Of a stretch of DNA of 64,000 nucleotides, positions 10,840 through 22,588 are shown piece by piece (position 1 is the stretch's first letter; the number at the start of each line of letters is the position of its first letter). Below the pieces are notes generated by a model, which had not been told where the DNA came from, searched no databases, and was given only the letters and a program-made list of their open reading frames with translations. The DNA is from Venturia oleaginea (Eukaryota > Ascomycota > Dothideomycetes > Venturiales > Venturiaceae), in NCBI GenBank assembly GCA_013176395.1, contig JABMLP010000001.1, forward strand, positions 248,001 through 312,000, given 5' to 3'. The position numbers and the translations under genes were made by a program.

Positions 10840-12121
10840 TCAGACTCCATCTTCAGAGGAGTCCCTGTACATAATAGACTCCCGTGAGGCATATCCAGCC
10901 GGCTGCTCCCTGAAAGTACGACCAGCCTCCTCCCTCAAGGACCGACCAGCCTCCTCCTCCTCGAACAAATCTCCCTCGTCCCTCGCGACCCTCTTACCCA
11001 TGTTATTCCCAATCAACTTCTTCGCGGCGGCAAGGAGTGTCTCAGCCCCATCCACATCGTCACGTAATTTCTTCTGCGCATTGCCGATGATGATATCGAG
11101 GTGGTGGACGAGATCAGTGACCTCCTTCAATCTCCTCGACGAATCATCTTCGTTCATCATCTTCTCACCCACCCCCATCTTTCTCCCAGCAAGCTTGGCA
11201 GGCGCGGTATTATTACTCTGCGCAATCTGACGGGCAGAATGAGGCGTAAGTGGATTCTTGACAGCGCCTCTATTGCGCCTCGAAGCCGTGCTCATCTTCA
11301 TCTCATCTCCGGGCTCGTAATCGCCGGTACTGCCAGCAGAAACGGGTTCCTCCTTGATCACAACCACCTCGTTGTCGCGTTTGCGTTTGAGCGGGCTGAG
11401 ATTGCTCCTCCTCCTCAAAAAGCTAGCACGGATCTGTTCGGCGGTCGCGAAACCAGGCGTATTAGCGTACTTGACCTCCTCGAACTCCTCGCTTCCTTTG
11501 ATTCGTTGGATGGCGGCTTGGGCATCACGTATGAAGGCGTTGACGTAGGTTTCTTTGTTTTTGAAGGCGATGGCTGGTGTACCGAAGACATTTTCATTTC
11601 GAGCATTGGTAGTGATGTTCATCTTGACATCTTTCCCCTCTTCCTCCATATCCGGCTCTTTCTTCATCATATGTTTGAGACGTTCTTCGAATTCATTCTT
11701 CTTGACGCGAGCTAGCAACTCACGAATCTCGCGATGCTGGACAATTTCACCAGCCCGAAATTCCTATCGAAGAAAGTCAGTTATAAATAAATCATTTCTC
11801 CAACCTCAACCTCGACCTCTCCTCCCCTCCTCGCTCACACAACAGCAAACAAACAAAAGAACATACCTTCCTAACCCTCTCAACCCTCTCCGCCCTCCCC
11901 ACCCCCTTATTCTTAAGGAACTCGCCAATCTGACACAAATCCCTCAACACATCCCCACTACAATACGCCGGATCATGCGCAGCCCCATTCGGCGTACTGC
12001 CCGGCGGGAACAGATCGCCCAGACGACGGATACCGAACAGACGACGGAGCCGGTCATAGCGTTGGTGTTTGGATTCGAGGGTCACGGCCGAGGCTTCGTG
12101 GGGGTGTTTGACTATTGCCAT
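10840..12121 (-). CDS. Unrecognised charged, probably nuclear protein
   Basis: Two exons (11867-12121 and 10840-11763) join across a 103-bp intron with donor GTATGT and a TAG acceptor, giving 392 aa. The N-terminal 85 residues look folded (RYDRLRRLFGIRRLGDLFPP ... DLCQIGEFLKNKG). The middle is charged, with a basic stretch LSPLKRKRDNEVVVIKEEP that resembles a nuclear localisation signal next to a sumoylation-type motif. The C-terminal third contains a helical segment (RRLKEVTDLVHHLDIIIGNA) that could form a coiled coil, then an acidic/basic tail. I do not recognise the family. The consistent frame across the intron and the codon-periodic sequence support a real gene. Confidence 0.65.
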
Positions 12122-12484
12122 TGTGGATTGCGATGCGGGGTCAACGCGAGGGTTTGGGTGTGTGACGCCGTTTGGTTCTGGTGGGATTTAGCGCGGTGGG
12201 TGGAGGTTTCTGGAGGTGAATTTGTGGGGAATGTGTATTGGAGCGTGTGTGGGACGCGTTAGGTTTCTGTGGAGGGGTATCTGGTTAAGAAAGAAAACAA
12301 GTGAATGTGTTGACAAGAGTGGCGTACCTTATGATGGTTTTCAAGAGAACGTGGTAGTCACCTATAGAATGAGTGAGTTCCCTCGTAGGCAGAAGCTGAT
12401 GGTAGCCAGGCAGCCAAGCGGATGATCCAAGAGGAAGAGTAAGGAAGATGAAGTAGAAGTGTGGTGAAAGAAGTGAGTGATGTC

Positions 12485-12521
<37 letters not shown>

Positions 12522-13289
12522 GGTGAGAGGATAACACCAAAAGAGTGGAGCACAGCACAGTCGCGTGAGACGCGATGTGTATAAACAATCATCCGGCTTG
12601 AACACTTGTTGATATCATCGGACCACGTCCGATATTGACTTCCTCCTTATGACAACAACACGCTTGTGAGTTCTGGTGAACCACCTCTTCAGCTGCCTGA
12701 TGGATACCTTCATCCTCATAACATTAACACCCTTGTGAGTCTGGTGAACCGGGTTTAAGTGATATCTCTCCAGCTACCTGATGCCTGATGGACGATCTCC
12801 TCCTTGAATACTGATGCTCACCCTCTTACTTTTCCACCTCTCAACATCTCATCCGCCCGTGCTAGCTGAAGGTGAACGAAGTTTTGCCTGCCCAAAAAAT
12901 CATCAGCGAGCTAGAAGGTTCTCCCATCTCTTCCTCTACTTCACGAAGAGCCGGCCTTCACTCCTACTTCATCTAATTCTCTGGCTTCCTCCCGTGTCAT
13001 GCCAACAAGATCGTTGAGGGTTTTTGCTATTCGCCAGTGAAGGCACATGATGATTGGGGATTTTTCGCTGTGCTCCGCGGCCTACTGAAAGCAATTCAAT
13101 CTCATCATTGATATTGAAATAGTGAAAGGTGTATAATTCTACTCACGGCATAAAGAGAAGAAACAAGCAAACTCAAACATAGCAGTCTGTTCGCAGCCTA
13201 AAACATGTATCCAGCACCCCTTTCAGGCCTTTCAGGACCTCCGCACAACACAGAAAAGTTTCATTCAGTTTTTCTCGTCCCATGTACAC
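12122..13289. other. Intergenic region with simple and short direct repeats
   Basis: Holds the promoter of the preceding minus-strand gene and the 3' side of the DUF7728 gene. It contains an AGT microsatellite (12487-12521). It also has two imperfect copies of a block around CTTGTGAGT..CTGGTGAACC near 12660-12685 and 12730-12752, followed each time by CAGCTRCCTGATG. No gene is seen. Confidence 0.45.
12487..12521. repeat. (AGT)n microsatellite
   Basis: About eleven uninterrupted AGT triplets. All three minus-strand frames through it give homopolymer-like peptides, which are artefacts. Confidence 0.95.
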
Positions 13290-14597
13290 CTATTCAATTT
13301 CCTTACCCTCAACCTCAGCATACTGAGGAGGAGCCTCAATATCGACCTTCTCATCGACAAACTCAGCCTTGTCCATGCTGTCTCGTGACGACTCGATGTC
13401 TTCTTCCTCCATAAGGGAGATACGCTGGTAGTTTCCGGTAGGTCGAACCTTGGCCCATATGAATGCGACAATGGCTCCGATGAACATTCCCAAAAGGTAT
13501 GTAATCATACCAGCTGCGACACCAAGAACAATCGGGACAAAAACGGTAAGCATGACACGACCGATGACGTGGAGCACACGGTGAGCCTTGAAGTGGTGCC
13601 CATGGTGACCGTGATAAGGGAAAACATGGTGTGGCTTTTCGTGTTGTTGTAGTCCACTGTGGTGAGATGGTGGAGGTCCATGGTGCTCGTCCGTTGCTCC
13701 AGCACCATCGTGATGGCTGTTTGGCCCGTGGTGCATGTTAGTTGGTGGTGGACGGTTGATCGCATGGTGAAGACGTCCACTCATCATGCCCTTACCCATG
13801 TGGCAACCATGTCCCTTCATTCCCTTGACTCCGCCCTTGAGGCCGTGGAACTTGGAGGCAATAATGGCACGCCACTTGCACAACACAGGCCATTCGTGGC
13901 ATTCCTTTGGAGGTCCATGGTGAGGTCCATCCATGGAAGTATCGACCTTGAGGAGCATCAATTGTCCCTCGATGTTCTTGAGCGCGTGGATTGTGATCTC
14001 TGGAACGTTGATGGGCTGACGTTCGAGAGCGCTAAGTTGGACACGAATGGTCAAGATCTCATCGCCAGATTCAACAGTGTGGGAGGTACCGGCCTGGAAA
14101 GACCAGCTTGTCAATCGAAGAGGATTGGAGGTGTACTTCGCAGGATCGGCTTTGATATCGAAAAGCGAAGCGGTAGCAGGAACCTGAGCAATATATGGGG
14201 CTGAAGGTTCGGACTCCAGGCTCAAAACAGGAGGGTAGAATTGAACTCCATTGAGTTCAAGGGTCTCGGGTTGGGTTCCAACGGAGATATTGAGGTACTA
14301 GAAGGGTTAGCATTTGCGCAGTATTGTCCCAGGGAAGTAACATACCAATCCATTCTTAATTCCCTGAATCCACATATGTCCGCCATACTCGGTGCTAGGT
14401 TGAGCAAATGCGCAACCAGCACAATCAACCACCATAATCTTGGAGTGAGTATCATGGAAATGGGGGTTGCCCATACCGTGTCCCATGCCATGGTTTCCGA
14501 GACTCTCTAGAGCAACATTGGGGGGTATCATGATAGCCTGGGCGGCAGTAGCTAGGGTGGTGGCAAGGCCGAAGGATCGCATCATGTCGGCGACCAT
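13290..14597 (-). CDS. DUF7728-type secreted/membrane-anchored protein, His-rich
   Basis: Exons 14346-14597 and 13290-14297 join across a 48-bp intron (donor GTATGT, acceptor CTAG) to give 419 aa. The N-terminus carries a signal peptide ending near AAQA (about residue 20). Next comes the DCAGCAFA motif (family usual DCxGCPFA) and, across the intron, a beta-rich domain containing ETLELNGVQFYPPVL. A long His/Gly/Pro-rich segment (HHGPP, GHGCHMGKGMM, HGHHGHHF repeats) is followed by one strong membrane helix (TVFVPIVLGVAAGMITYLLG) and an acidic cytoplasmic tail. The domain is known from ascomycetes but has no assigned function. The His-rich loop suggests metal binding, which is inference. Confidence 0.75.
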
Positions 14598-15424
14598 ACA
14601 CAGGTATTCTCTAGGTGTTAGTTGTAGGAGTTCGCTTGTCTGTCTGTGTATTGTGAGGATTCTTTAGAGGTTCTCAAAGTTGTAGAGCCAAAGGGGCGTT
14701 GGTGGTTGTTATAGGTCGGCCAGCAAGAGGCTGTGGGGGTGAAGTGACGCGTGGAGGTCTGCGATTAGGACCGCTGATCTAGCCGTGACTACTCAACTCC
14801 AAACACGAGCAAATCTGTTCGAAGCCTACGACGTGGAGAACAGACCAAATCAATGCCACATCTCTTCTTATGAGTAGCTCTTACATTCACCACGTGGTTG
14901 CCTAGCTTTAGCAGTGAAGTTGGAGTGTATCATCAAAGTCAGACTCCACCTCAAATCATGCCAGAAATGATATTCGGAACATCCATAGCACTTATTTGGG
15001 ACTTTCTAAGAAGATGCATTTCACGCTCACAACCATGAGGAGAAGAAAAGAATCAGATAGTTACATGACCCGAACAAAAAGCCAATCGCTATTCCGCCCT
15101 GCTAAGCCCAGCTCCCCATCACATTCCCAGCCGCTGCTTCGTTCCTGTTCAAATCCACCGCCCAAAAACTTCCCTGAAAATGCACTCAAATCATCATGTT
15201 CATACCCGTCGTCAAAAATTAATGCAGCATTGGTATCTTCGTGAGTGTCGAAAGAAGTCATAGAAGCTTTTGGCTACTTAACATAAAAGCAAATTGTGTA
15301 TCGTATCGTGTCGCCGTGTCGATGGGAAGAATGGAATGCTCAACCAAAGGTGATAATGGACAGCCACACTGAAGAATTGTAGCAGACCCAAAAAGGCTAT
15401 CAGTGTTCGATGTTCACGCATAGC
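14598..15424. other. Intergenic region, nothing recognised
   Basis: Lies upstream of the DUF7728 gene and downstream of the DUF8035 gene, both on the minus strand. Short frames at 14996-15261 on both strands lack any recognisable feature. Confidence 0.4.
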
Positions 15425-17834
15425 CTAGTAACGACGTTCTCGACGGTCGATAATCACCTCACGCTCGTAGTAATCACGCTCAACACGGTGCGCGTGTAGA
15501 TCTTCCCGCTCCCATTCAATTTCGCGAATTCGTCGACGTCGCGCGCGACGGATCTCATCAGAAACCTCTACGAGCTGAAGAACGTCCTCCTGATCAGAGT
15601 TAGTCAGATCTACATCAAAAGGATAACATCAGAAACTTACGTATTTCAAGTACTCCATGACGTAAAAAAAGAACTCAGTCTCTTCATAATCGTAACCCAT
15701 ATGCTCGATCGCTTCTTTGATGACAAGGTCTTTCGTAACCTCGGTCCACATATCTTCAGCACGGCGGCGTGAAGGACCCGGATCTCTTGAACTGGACAAG
15801 TTGATGGAAATTTGACGATCCTCAACTGGTGCAGGCGGTGGTGGTGCAGGTGGTGGTGGTGCGGGTGCAGGCGGTGGTGGTGCAGGTGCGGGTGCGAGAG
15901 CAGGTGGTGCAGGCTCGCCAAATTCAGTAACATATTCCCGATCACCAGTTTTGAACTTGGATCTGCGCACGCCATTGTAGCGCTGCCAGCTGATTTCTTG
16001 CGACCCTCCGCCTGCTCCTTTCATCTCGACGCGCTCAGTCCCAGGTGGAACATCGATGATGGCCCAGTCTTTGGTGGCGCCATTGAAGGCCTCTCCTGGG
16101 TATGCTCGTTCCAGAGCCTTGCGATTGTAGTACTCTGCCTCAGCCGCAATCTCGTCATCATCGTCATAGTGGTTGTTCCGAGGAGGGCTCAATGATCTAG
16201 GCCGCGAGATGGCGACAGATCGCTCCTCAGCTCTGGGTGCACGGCTTCGACTTCTATGGTCAATGTGAATCTCCTCATCGCTCCAATGTCCTCGGCCACT
16301 GTTGAGAATTAGTAGGTTGTGACTCTCGCGTTCAAGATCTCCATACCTTCTATGAATGTCAATCTCCAGCGACTCGACTTTGTCCTGTGCTGGAAGTGGA
16401 GGTGGAGGGGTAGGAGAGCGAGCGCGCTCAACACCTGTTAATACGAGTGTTAGTCTTTGCGCGACATTGATAAATAGAGGTTTGTGGAATCAACTTACCG
16501 TGGTCAATGTGTCGATGATGAGTAATGATTTCCTGGATAATCTCTTGTCGAATAGGTGGTCGGATAATTGGTTCAAGAACTGGAGGTGGTGGGGGAGGTG
16601 ATGGTTCGGGAGCTGGCGGTGCAGGTGGAGGCGGTGATGGAGATCTCTCGACGCGTTGTCGGATTGTGATCGTGTCGCGGGCCATTGGAGGAGGCGATGG
16701 GCTTGGGCTAGGAGGCCTCCTTCGACGAATCACAAACTCCTCGGTCTCTCGGGCAACAAGCTGTGGTGGAGGTGCTCTGCTCTGCTCTCGGATTGTGATT
16801 CGCTCGCGTGCTACTGGAGAGTGCTGCCTGCCTCGATGGTCATGTTGGATATTGATATCGATCTCATCTTTGTGTGACACACTCTTACGAGCAGAGGCAG
16901 GTGGTGGTGGTGGTGGGGGAGGAGCTGGACGTTCGTCACGACGGATGTCAATATCTATCTCATCGCGATGGCCTCCGCGTGTGGATGGTGGGGGTCTGCT
17001 TCGAGAATGATCATGTCGAATGTCGATGTCTATATCATCGCGGAAACCTCGTGTGGAGGCTGGACGAGGTGGAGGGCGTGAAGAAGCTGGTGGTGGCGGA
17101 CGGCGTTCGGTGCGACGAATGTCAATATCAAGCTCATCGCTTCCACCTCGGCGAGCCGATGCTGGTGGAGGAGGACGGCTTTCCGAATCGTTTCGTCTTA
17201 TGATTATCTCTTCAGTCTCAACTTCGCGTCGGATTGGTGCTGGGCGACGCTCTCCCTCTCCGCGTCTGATAACGATCTCATCCCGCTCGACCTCTCGTGG
17301 ACGTGGTGATGCTGGTGCTCGTGGAGTCTCGGAGCGGCGGATCGTGATGTCGTCGCGCTCAATCTCGCGTGGTCGGGCAGATCGTAGGGATCGAGTGTCT
17401 TCGTCGCGGCGGATGTTGATGTCTATCTCTTCCCGTTCGACTTCACGGGCTCGTGGTCGAAGATCAGGCACACTGCGGCGGACAGTAAACTCTTCTCGGG
17501 CTGCTACTGACTGGGCTCGCCGTCGAGGTGGTGGTGCCTCAGCGTGGGTGTCTCGGATGATTATCTCTTCCTTTTCAACTTCTCGTCGTCCACCGCGTGC
17601 GCTCGGAGGTGGGGAACCCCGCCGTGACCGGACGTCAACATCAACGGAATCTCTGCCGCCATGAAGGACGATAGGGCCAGCGTGGTTGGTTTTGCCATAA
17701 TCGTCTCGCAGGAAGTCTGGCAGCCCGCGTGCTGTTTCGGCCTCTTCGAACTCGCGAGTGCTGCGGCGGCCGCTGCGGTAGACCTCTCGCTCGCGCTCCT
17801 CATAGAGGTCGGCAACTGGGTAACGTCTGGACAT
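15425..17834 (-). CDS. DUF8035 domain protein with long Pro/Arg-rich repeat region
   Basis: Four exons (16499-17834, 16347-16434, 15641-16298, 15425-15589) join through introns of 64, 48 and 51 bp and close in frame at 748 aa. Residues about 90-400 are built from a degenerate unit of the type REVERDEIxIRR or DEIDIDIRRDE, separated by PPPPAS-rich linkers, roughly a dozen copies. The C-terminal 180 residues carry the DUF8035 domain: SWQRYNGVRRSKF, then WTEVTKDLVIKEAIEHMGY, EETEFFFYVMEYLKYEDVL and a basic end with RRARRRRIREIEWERE. The function of the family is not known. The charge pattern suggests a disordered scaffold or nucleic-acid partner, but that is inference. A long antisense frame at 17020-17664 is a shadow of the GC-rich repeats. 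Confidence 0.8.
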
Positions 17835-19320
17835 GGGTGAAAGACGGCTTCACCTTTAAGCTGTGTGGAGGTGTGAAAGTGAGGCCGATCTCTTTCCGGA
17901 CTCTTTCGAGAGTGAGTGTCGGAGACGGTGTCAGGATTAATAGAGATTTTCGTGCGTGTTGTGGTCTTGAAGGTGAGACCTTGCTCGATCTAAAAGCGGG
18001 ACGAAGGAGGAAGAGTGACGGGCCTACGTCATCCGGCTGCTGGTGAGGAAGGAAGAAGGAAAAGTTGGGCGCAGAGATGCGTCTAGCAGCGAGCAGGCTG
18101 CAGGGAGATGTCGAGGGCACTTACTACTCCACTGGCTGGGCTGGGGGCTTTCACTTGGGCTGGCAAAGGACGAGAAATTACTAGTAGATATGGGACAATT
18201 TGTTTCACTGGGAGTGTCCACATCCCCGCCAGCAATCCGCAATCTCCCCAGCCTCTTTGCTGCCCTCGATCAGTCAGAATCACACCACACAACCATCTTG
18301 ACCGAGTCTCAGAATCACCTGGAACCATCTTCACTGAGTCTTAGGATCATAGCGAATCTACAGGGAACAAGGCCCCGTTTGCAAGACTCTTCTGCATCGG
18401 CAAGCATTCGCAATCCCGGAACAGGTATGGATAGGCCGTGAGGAAGGCTGCTCCCGAATATGGCCCATCTCCCGTTCCCACTTCATCTGGAATCTGCTTC
18501 CTCTGCCATTCCGTTGTCAAAGCACCCAACTCGCTACCCAAACCTTCGTCTTGTCTATCCCCGGCCTATTTATTCGACCCCCAAGGCTTCAATGGCCATT
18601 CCGCCGCGAGGAGGAATAGATGAGGGTGCATGGTCACACCTTGTCAGGATTGGGCGCGAACCGCATGCCTTGGGCGTCGTTGGCTGGGATGGTGCAGCTT
18701 CAACGTCATCTCGCCTTGCTTTTTTCCCTCACGATGGTGGCTTGTGCAAATGATATTTGACACTTTGACAGCTCACACGGCTTTTGATTTCCTGGTTAAC
18801 AGACGCTCAAGTACCGTGGCACGCGGTTGACAAGTAAAGCGGCAGTAACAAAAGATGTTGGATTTCTCAGAATCAGCGACTTTTGGGACGAATATCTCCA
18901 TCACTATAAAATCTATAGAGAGTATTCTCCTAAGCTTAAACTTTAAATCTGTCTCTTCTGAATTTTTATTTTATCGCGGTATAATCATTACCATTCTCCT
19001 TGCTCTTCGTTTTGCGGAAGAAAACCGCCTGGATACTGCCGCTTTATTTGTCAACTGCGTACGTGGATACAAATAACCGAGTTTGACGCTGCCTACTCTT
19101 GAAGCCGACATTTTGCGATTCCCGCGAACATCAAGTCTTCAGGCATGAGATCGAGGATCCCCAGTCTTTTCGAGAACGAGATGTCGTGCTGAATGAGATT
19201 GACTGTAATGAGTATTGTGGTTTGGGCACCCACGTGGACATTCTTCAAGTTTTCTAATCGGCTGGGTGAGTAACGCCCGCAATTTTAATCTACGCTCGCT
19301 TAGGTGATGTCGGATAGTAC
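17835..19320. other. Intergenic, AT-rich in the right part
   Basis: Promoter side of the DUF8035 gene. Between 18855 and 19080 the sequence becomes AT-rich and holds a 73-codon frame without domain features. No RNA or protein gene is recognised. Confidence 0.4.
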
Positions 19321-19329
19321 CCTATCAGT

Positions 19330-20100
19330 GTGAGCGAAAAGCGGGCTTCAGCCACGACCAATTCCTTACCGATCCATCGGAATACGATATTTATCCCTCA
19401 GACTGACTCCTTACATTCAAAAGAGCCACCTGAATTGCCTGCTAAGTTCTCGGAATTTTCTAGCCGTTGTGGTGTTGAGAAAAGACGATTTGTAGCACCG
19501 GAATTGCCTCCGCCTACACAATCACTGTAGGTTGCTGCAATGGAAGTAATAACTTTGATTGGAAGCCAAATGCAACAATCCATTGCTTCCAGAGACAAAA
19601 GGGAACATTGGGGAAGTATAAGAACAAAAAAGATCAAGTAAGTCAGTTATTTCTTTAAGCTTTGCAGAGGGCTGACGGTTCTTAGTGCGCGATAGAGGAT
19701 GTCACTTATGAGAAGTTCAGTGTATGTTGCCTTTCGCAAGAAGAGCCACATGGCACGCACGATTGGGAGGCGTGCTATCCTTATTAAGAGCTGGTTGAGG
19801 TAGTTCAGAGAGGCGATGAAGAAGAAGATAGCTCGGAAGCAATTGCCAATGGATGAGAAGTTGGGATGGTTTGAACTTGGAATTCAAGGCTTGTTGTATG
19901 ATCTTTGTTCTCGACAAATTCAAAACTTTCTTAACATTAGGAACTTGAGCTATGCTCATTTTACTTCGGTAGAATATCCACGCTGGACTAATATGGAAAG
20001 GCGCGAGATTTCCAAATTCTGCCCAAAGTCCCGGTGGCCTATAGATACTTGTGTGGAGGGAGCTTGTGGCTGAAAAAACGGAGGCCCAAGGTAACACCGC
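19330..20100 (+). pseudogene. Possible decayed gene or repeat, family not recognised
   Basis: Around 19440-19640 one frame reads CGVEKRRFVAPELPPPTQSL, a TAG stop, then VAAMEVITLIGSQMQQSIAS and RDKREHWGSIRTKKIK. Continuity of a protein-like sequence across the stop suggests a broken coding region. A further open stretch at 19816-20073 may belong to it. I cannot name the family. Confidence 0.3.
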
Positions 20101-20253
20101 AGTGTCAGCTGGAGCGAAGCGGGTGACACGGTACATCAATCCTTATGCATCTCCCTCTCCAAGAGAGCTATAAAATAAACCTAACCCTCACCATCTATCC
20201 CCTAGTACTCTCACTCTCAAACTTACAGCGCCATTGACCGTATACGACACAGG

Positions 20254-20345
20254 CAACAACCACAACCACAACCACAACCACAACCACAACCACAACCACA
20301 ACCATAACCACAACCATAACCACAACCACAACCACAACCACAACC
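20254..20345. repeat. (ACAACC)n hexanucleotide repeat
   Basis: About fifteen near-perfect hexamers, two of them with ATAACC. This is not the fungal telomere repeat (TTAGGG/CCCTAA). Confidence 0.95.
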
Positions 20346-20870
20346 TCAATCTAAAAACATATTACCTTACCCCAAAGCGTCCTTCCTACAAATTTGAAAG
20401 CTGAAAGCGACCTAGCATGCCCGATACCACGGCTTACTGGGACTGCTGCGACTGCAAAAGATCACGTAGACATAATTCGAGTCCATGGCGTGTCGATATC
20501 TGTAATATTTGTTATCATTTTCGCTGCAGCGAGTGTGATGTGTTTTGGCCGCCGTCGTGAGGTCGAGCGAGGGGAGATGAGGAAAGTGGGTAGTTGATTA
20601 ATATATGGCTAGAGTCACTATGGTCACACATCGCAATCTACAACCTCAGACATTGCAAATCGCAGGAATTTAAAGCTCAGATCTCGGCGAAAGAACTATC
20701 AGCGAAAGACAATAGTGCGATTACTTTAAACCTACTTTTCTACCCCCTTACTCTCTCTCGGCCTTCTCACCGTAAGCTCTCCCCGTAATTTCTTCCTCTC
20801 TTTCCTTAGTAGTGGCTGCATCCCTTGCTCCTTACTTCCTTCTCTTCTCCCTCTTTATCCTTAGAAATTT
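20346..20870. other. Intergenic, no gene seen
   Basis: A 67-codon plus-strand frame at 20394 has one hydrophobic segment (SVIFVIIFAAASVMCFG) but nothing else that supports it. Confidence 0.35.
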
Positions 20871-20968
20871 CTCCTCCGTATAAGACTCCTCCGTAAGACT
20901 CCTCCGTAAGACTCTCTCGTAAGACCTACTTCGTAAGAACTGCCTCGTAAGAACTCCCCCTCGTAAGT
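20871..20968. repeat. Degenerate tandem array of a CTCCTCCGTAAGA unit
   Basis: Seven to eight copies of GTAAG spaced 13-15 bases apart with C/T-rich linkers. The first three units are nearly identical and later ones diverge. Each unit resembles a 5' splice site on the plus strand, though no exon context is visible. Confidence 0.7.
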
Positions 20969-21681
20969 TTTCGGTATAAAATCGCATTGTAGTCGCCGTA
21001 ATTATAACACCAAGAATCGCACTATCTACGCTACAGTTGGGCTATCTAAATCGTACTATAAAAAGCTATAAATGTTAGATTCTGGTCTTTACAGGAAATC
21101 GCACTTTGTATAGTTGTAAAAAGTCGCGGTGTGTGACCGTAGTGAGTGTCTCGTACACGTACCATGAAAAACCGCGTTGAGAATTTTCAATAGGATTCAG
21201 ACGCCAAAACAACGCGTTACCGCCGTCTCTATATGAACAGCTATGATTCAATTGTTCGTGCCTGAGCACCCGCATGATGCAGATATGAAACGGGCAAAGA
21301 GGGCAATCTCCATTCATGATACAGTCACGGAAACACAACCGCCACGCGCCGTACACAGTTTGAAAATGGATTAACGGCGCGACCAACGATGTACTATCAG
21401 ACCTTACTGTTGTTTCCATGTTTTCGCCGCACTCTCAATGCGTTTTACCAACATCTTCCTTTGCAGCTGACATCGCGTGGTAGTCGACTTTACATAAAAC
21501 AGGAATCCCAATGAAAAAAGGACCACCGATTCCTGCATCCAGTGGCTGTCAAGTAGCCTCGTAATCCTATAATCTCCTCTGTAGTCTTACCATCAAGACC
21601 TCGTCGTTTCCAACCCTCTATCTCACTAGTGGAATAGATGCACGCAGGAGCGTTGAGGAAGAGAACACTAACAAAAGAGCC
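20969..21681 (+). promoter_or_regulatory. Upstream region of the secreted repeat protein
   Basis: No gene recognised. The last 150 bases before the ATG at 21682 are C/T-rich, as is usual before fungal start codons. No TATA box or operator can be assigned with confidence. Confidence 0.3.
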
Positions 21682-22588
21682 ATGGCACCACTCTGGCGCC
21701 TAATGACAGCCTTCTTCGTCTCGATGAGTGGCATGACAATTGCTTTGCCAAATCACACGCCTGATGCTCCTGGTGTGCATCGCAGAGCTCCAGATCACAC
21801 ACCCGACGCCCCGGGCATACTACATCGAAGACAAGCGGACCACACACCATCGGCACCTGGGGTTCTTCATGCAAGAAAACCAAGAGACGTCCCCGCCTAT
21901 GGCCAGCTCGCAGGACGACAGATGTCGACAATCACGGCTGCAGCACCAACAGCGACGGCAGCTGCTCCGATGGCGACGCCAGCCATGCAAATCGAGCAAC
22001 TGGTTGCTGGGATCGGATTCAATATCATGGCACAGAAGGCGCAAATCGCTGTTGTATCCATCATGCAGAATTTGGGAAATGCGCCTGCTGTTCCGGAAGC
22101 GAACGATATGCTTTACAAAGTTGCCAAGGTACTCTTCATCCTGACATCCCTTCGTATATCCTGCAGGTACTGACAATTTCTAGGATGACCTTCTCAGCTT
22201 CATGGGTGCTGGCATGCGTATCAGAGGGAATAACATGCAATTATCGGGTGTCAACCCACAAATCACTCGTGGTCTTGCTCAGGTTGGTCTTTCTTTACCG
22301 GGTTTACCCCATGAATAATTGGGATGAACCACTGACCTGGCATATTCTCAGCTTGAAGAACAGCTAGTGCTTCAAATGGCTATGGCGAATAATCTGACCG
22401 GAGACGCTACCAAAGATGGGCTGATGCTGCAGAAATTGCAGAGTGGGTTTGAAGGCGCGATACAGAAAAATATGGGATTGCAAGCTTTGGTATGTCGTTT
22501 ATTTCTTTGATGCTAACGATGAACTAATGGGTGATAGGCCACTGGTGGCTCCAGCGTTCCCATGATGACCAAGGCGGCTGGGATGTGA
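21682..22588 (+). CDS. Secreted precursor with dibasic-flanked peptide repeats (KEP-like)
   Basis: Four exons (21682-22128, 22184-22282, 22352-22489, 22538-22588) join in frame to 244 aa. A signal peptide covers residues 1 to about 22. Three repeats follow: NHTPDAPGVH, then DHTPDAPGILH, then DHTPSAPGVLH. The first two end in RR (34-35 and 49-50), and after each RR stands a dipeptide AP or QA before the next repeat. Dibasic sites are cut by Kex2-type proteases, and X-Pro/X-Ala dipeptides can be trimmed by Ste13-type aminopeptidases; that is the logic of fungal pheromone and KEP precursors. The third repeat is followed by ARKPR. The remaining 165 residues are helical, with no family known to me. 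No tyrosinase or UstYa-like gene lies nearby, so a ustiloxin-like cyclic product is not supported. Confidence 0.7.

Noticed and set aside
10445..11230. 261-codon plus-strand frame
   Set aside because: Runs through the poly-G tract and antisense to the unrecognised two-exon gene. Composition is not protein-like.
17020..17664. 214-codon plus-strand frame rich in Ser/Arg/Gly
   Set aside because: Antisense shadow of the repeat region of the DUF8035 gene, whose exons join in frame to a recognisable domain.
20254..20345. Interstitial telomere repeat
   Set aside because: The hexamer is ACAACC, not CCCTAA/TTAGGG.
21682..22588. Ustiloxin-like RiPP cluster or alpha-pheromone gene
   Set aside because: No UstYa-like, tyrosinase or transporter gene is adjacent, and the peptide core lacks the Trp/Cys pattern of ascomycete alpha-pheromones. 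Only the processing grammar is shared.
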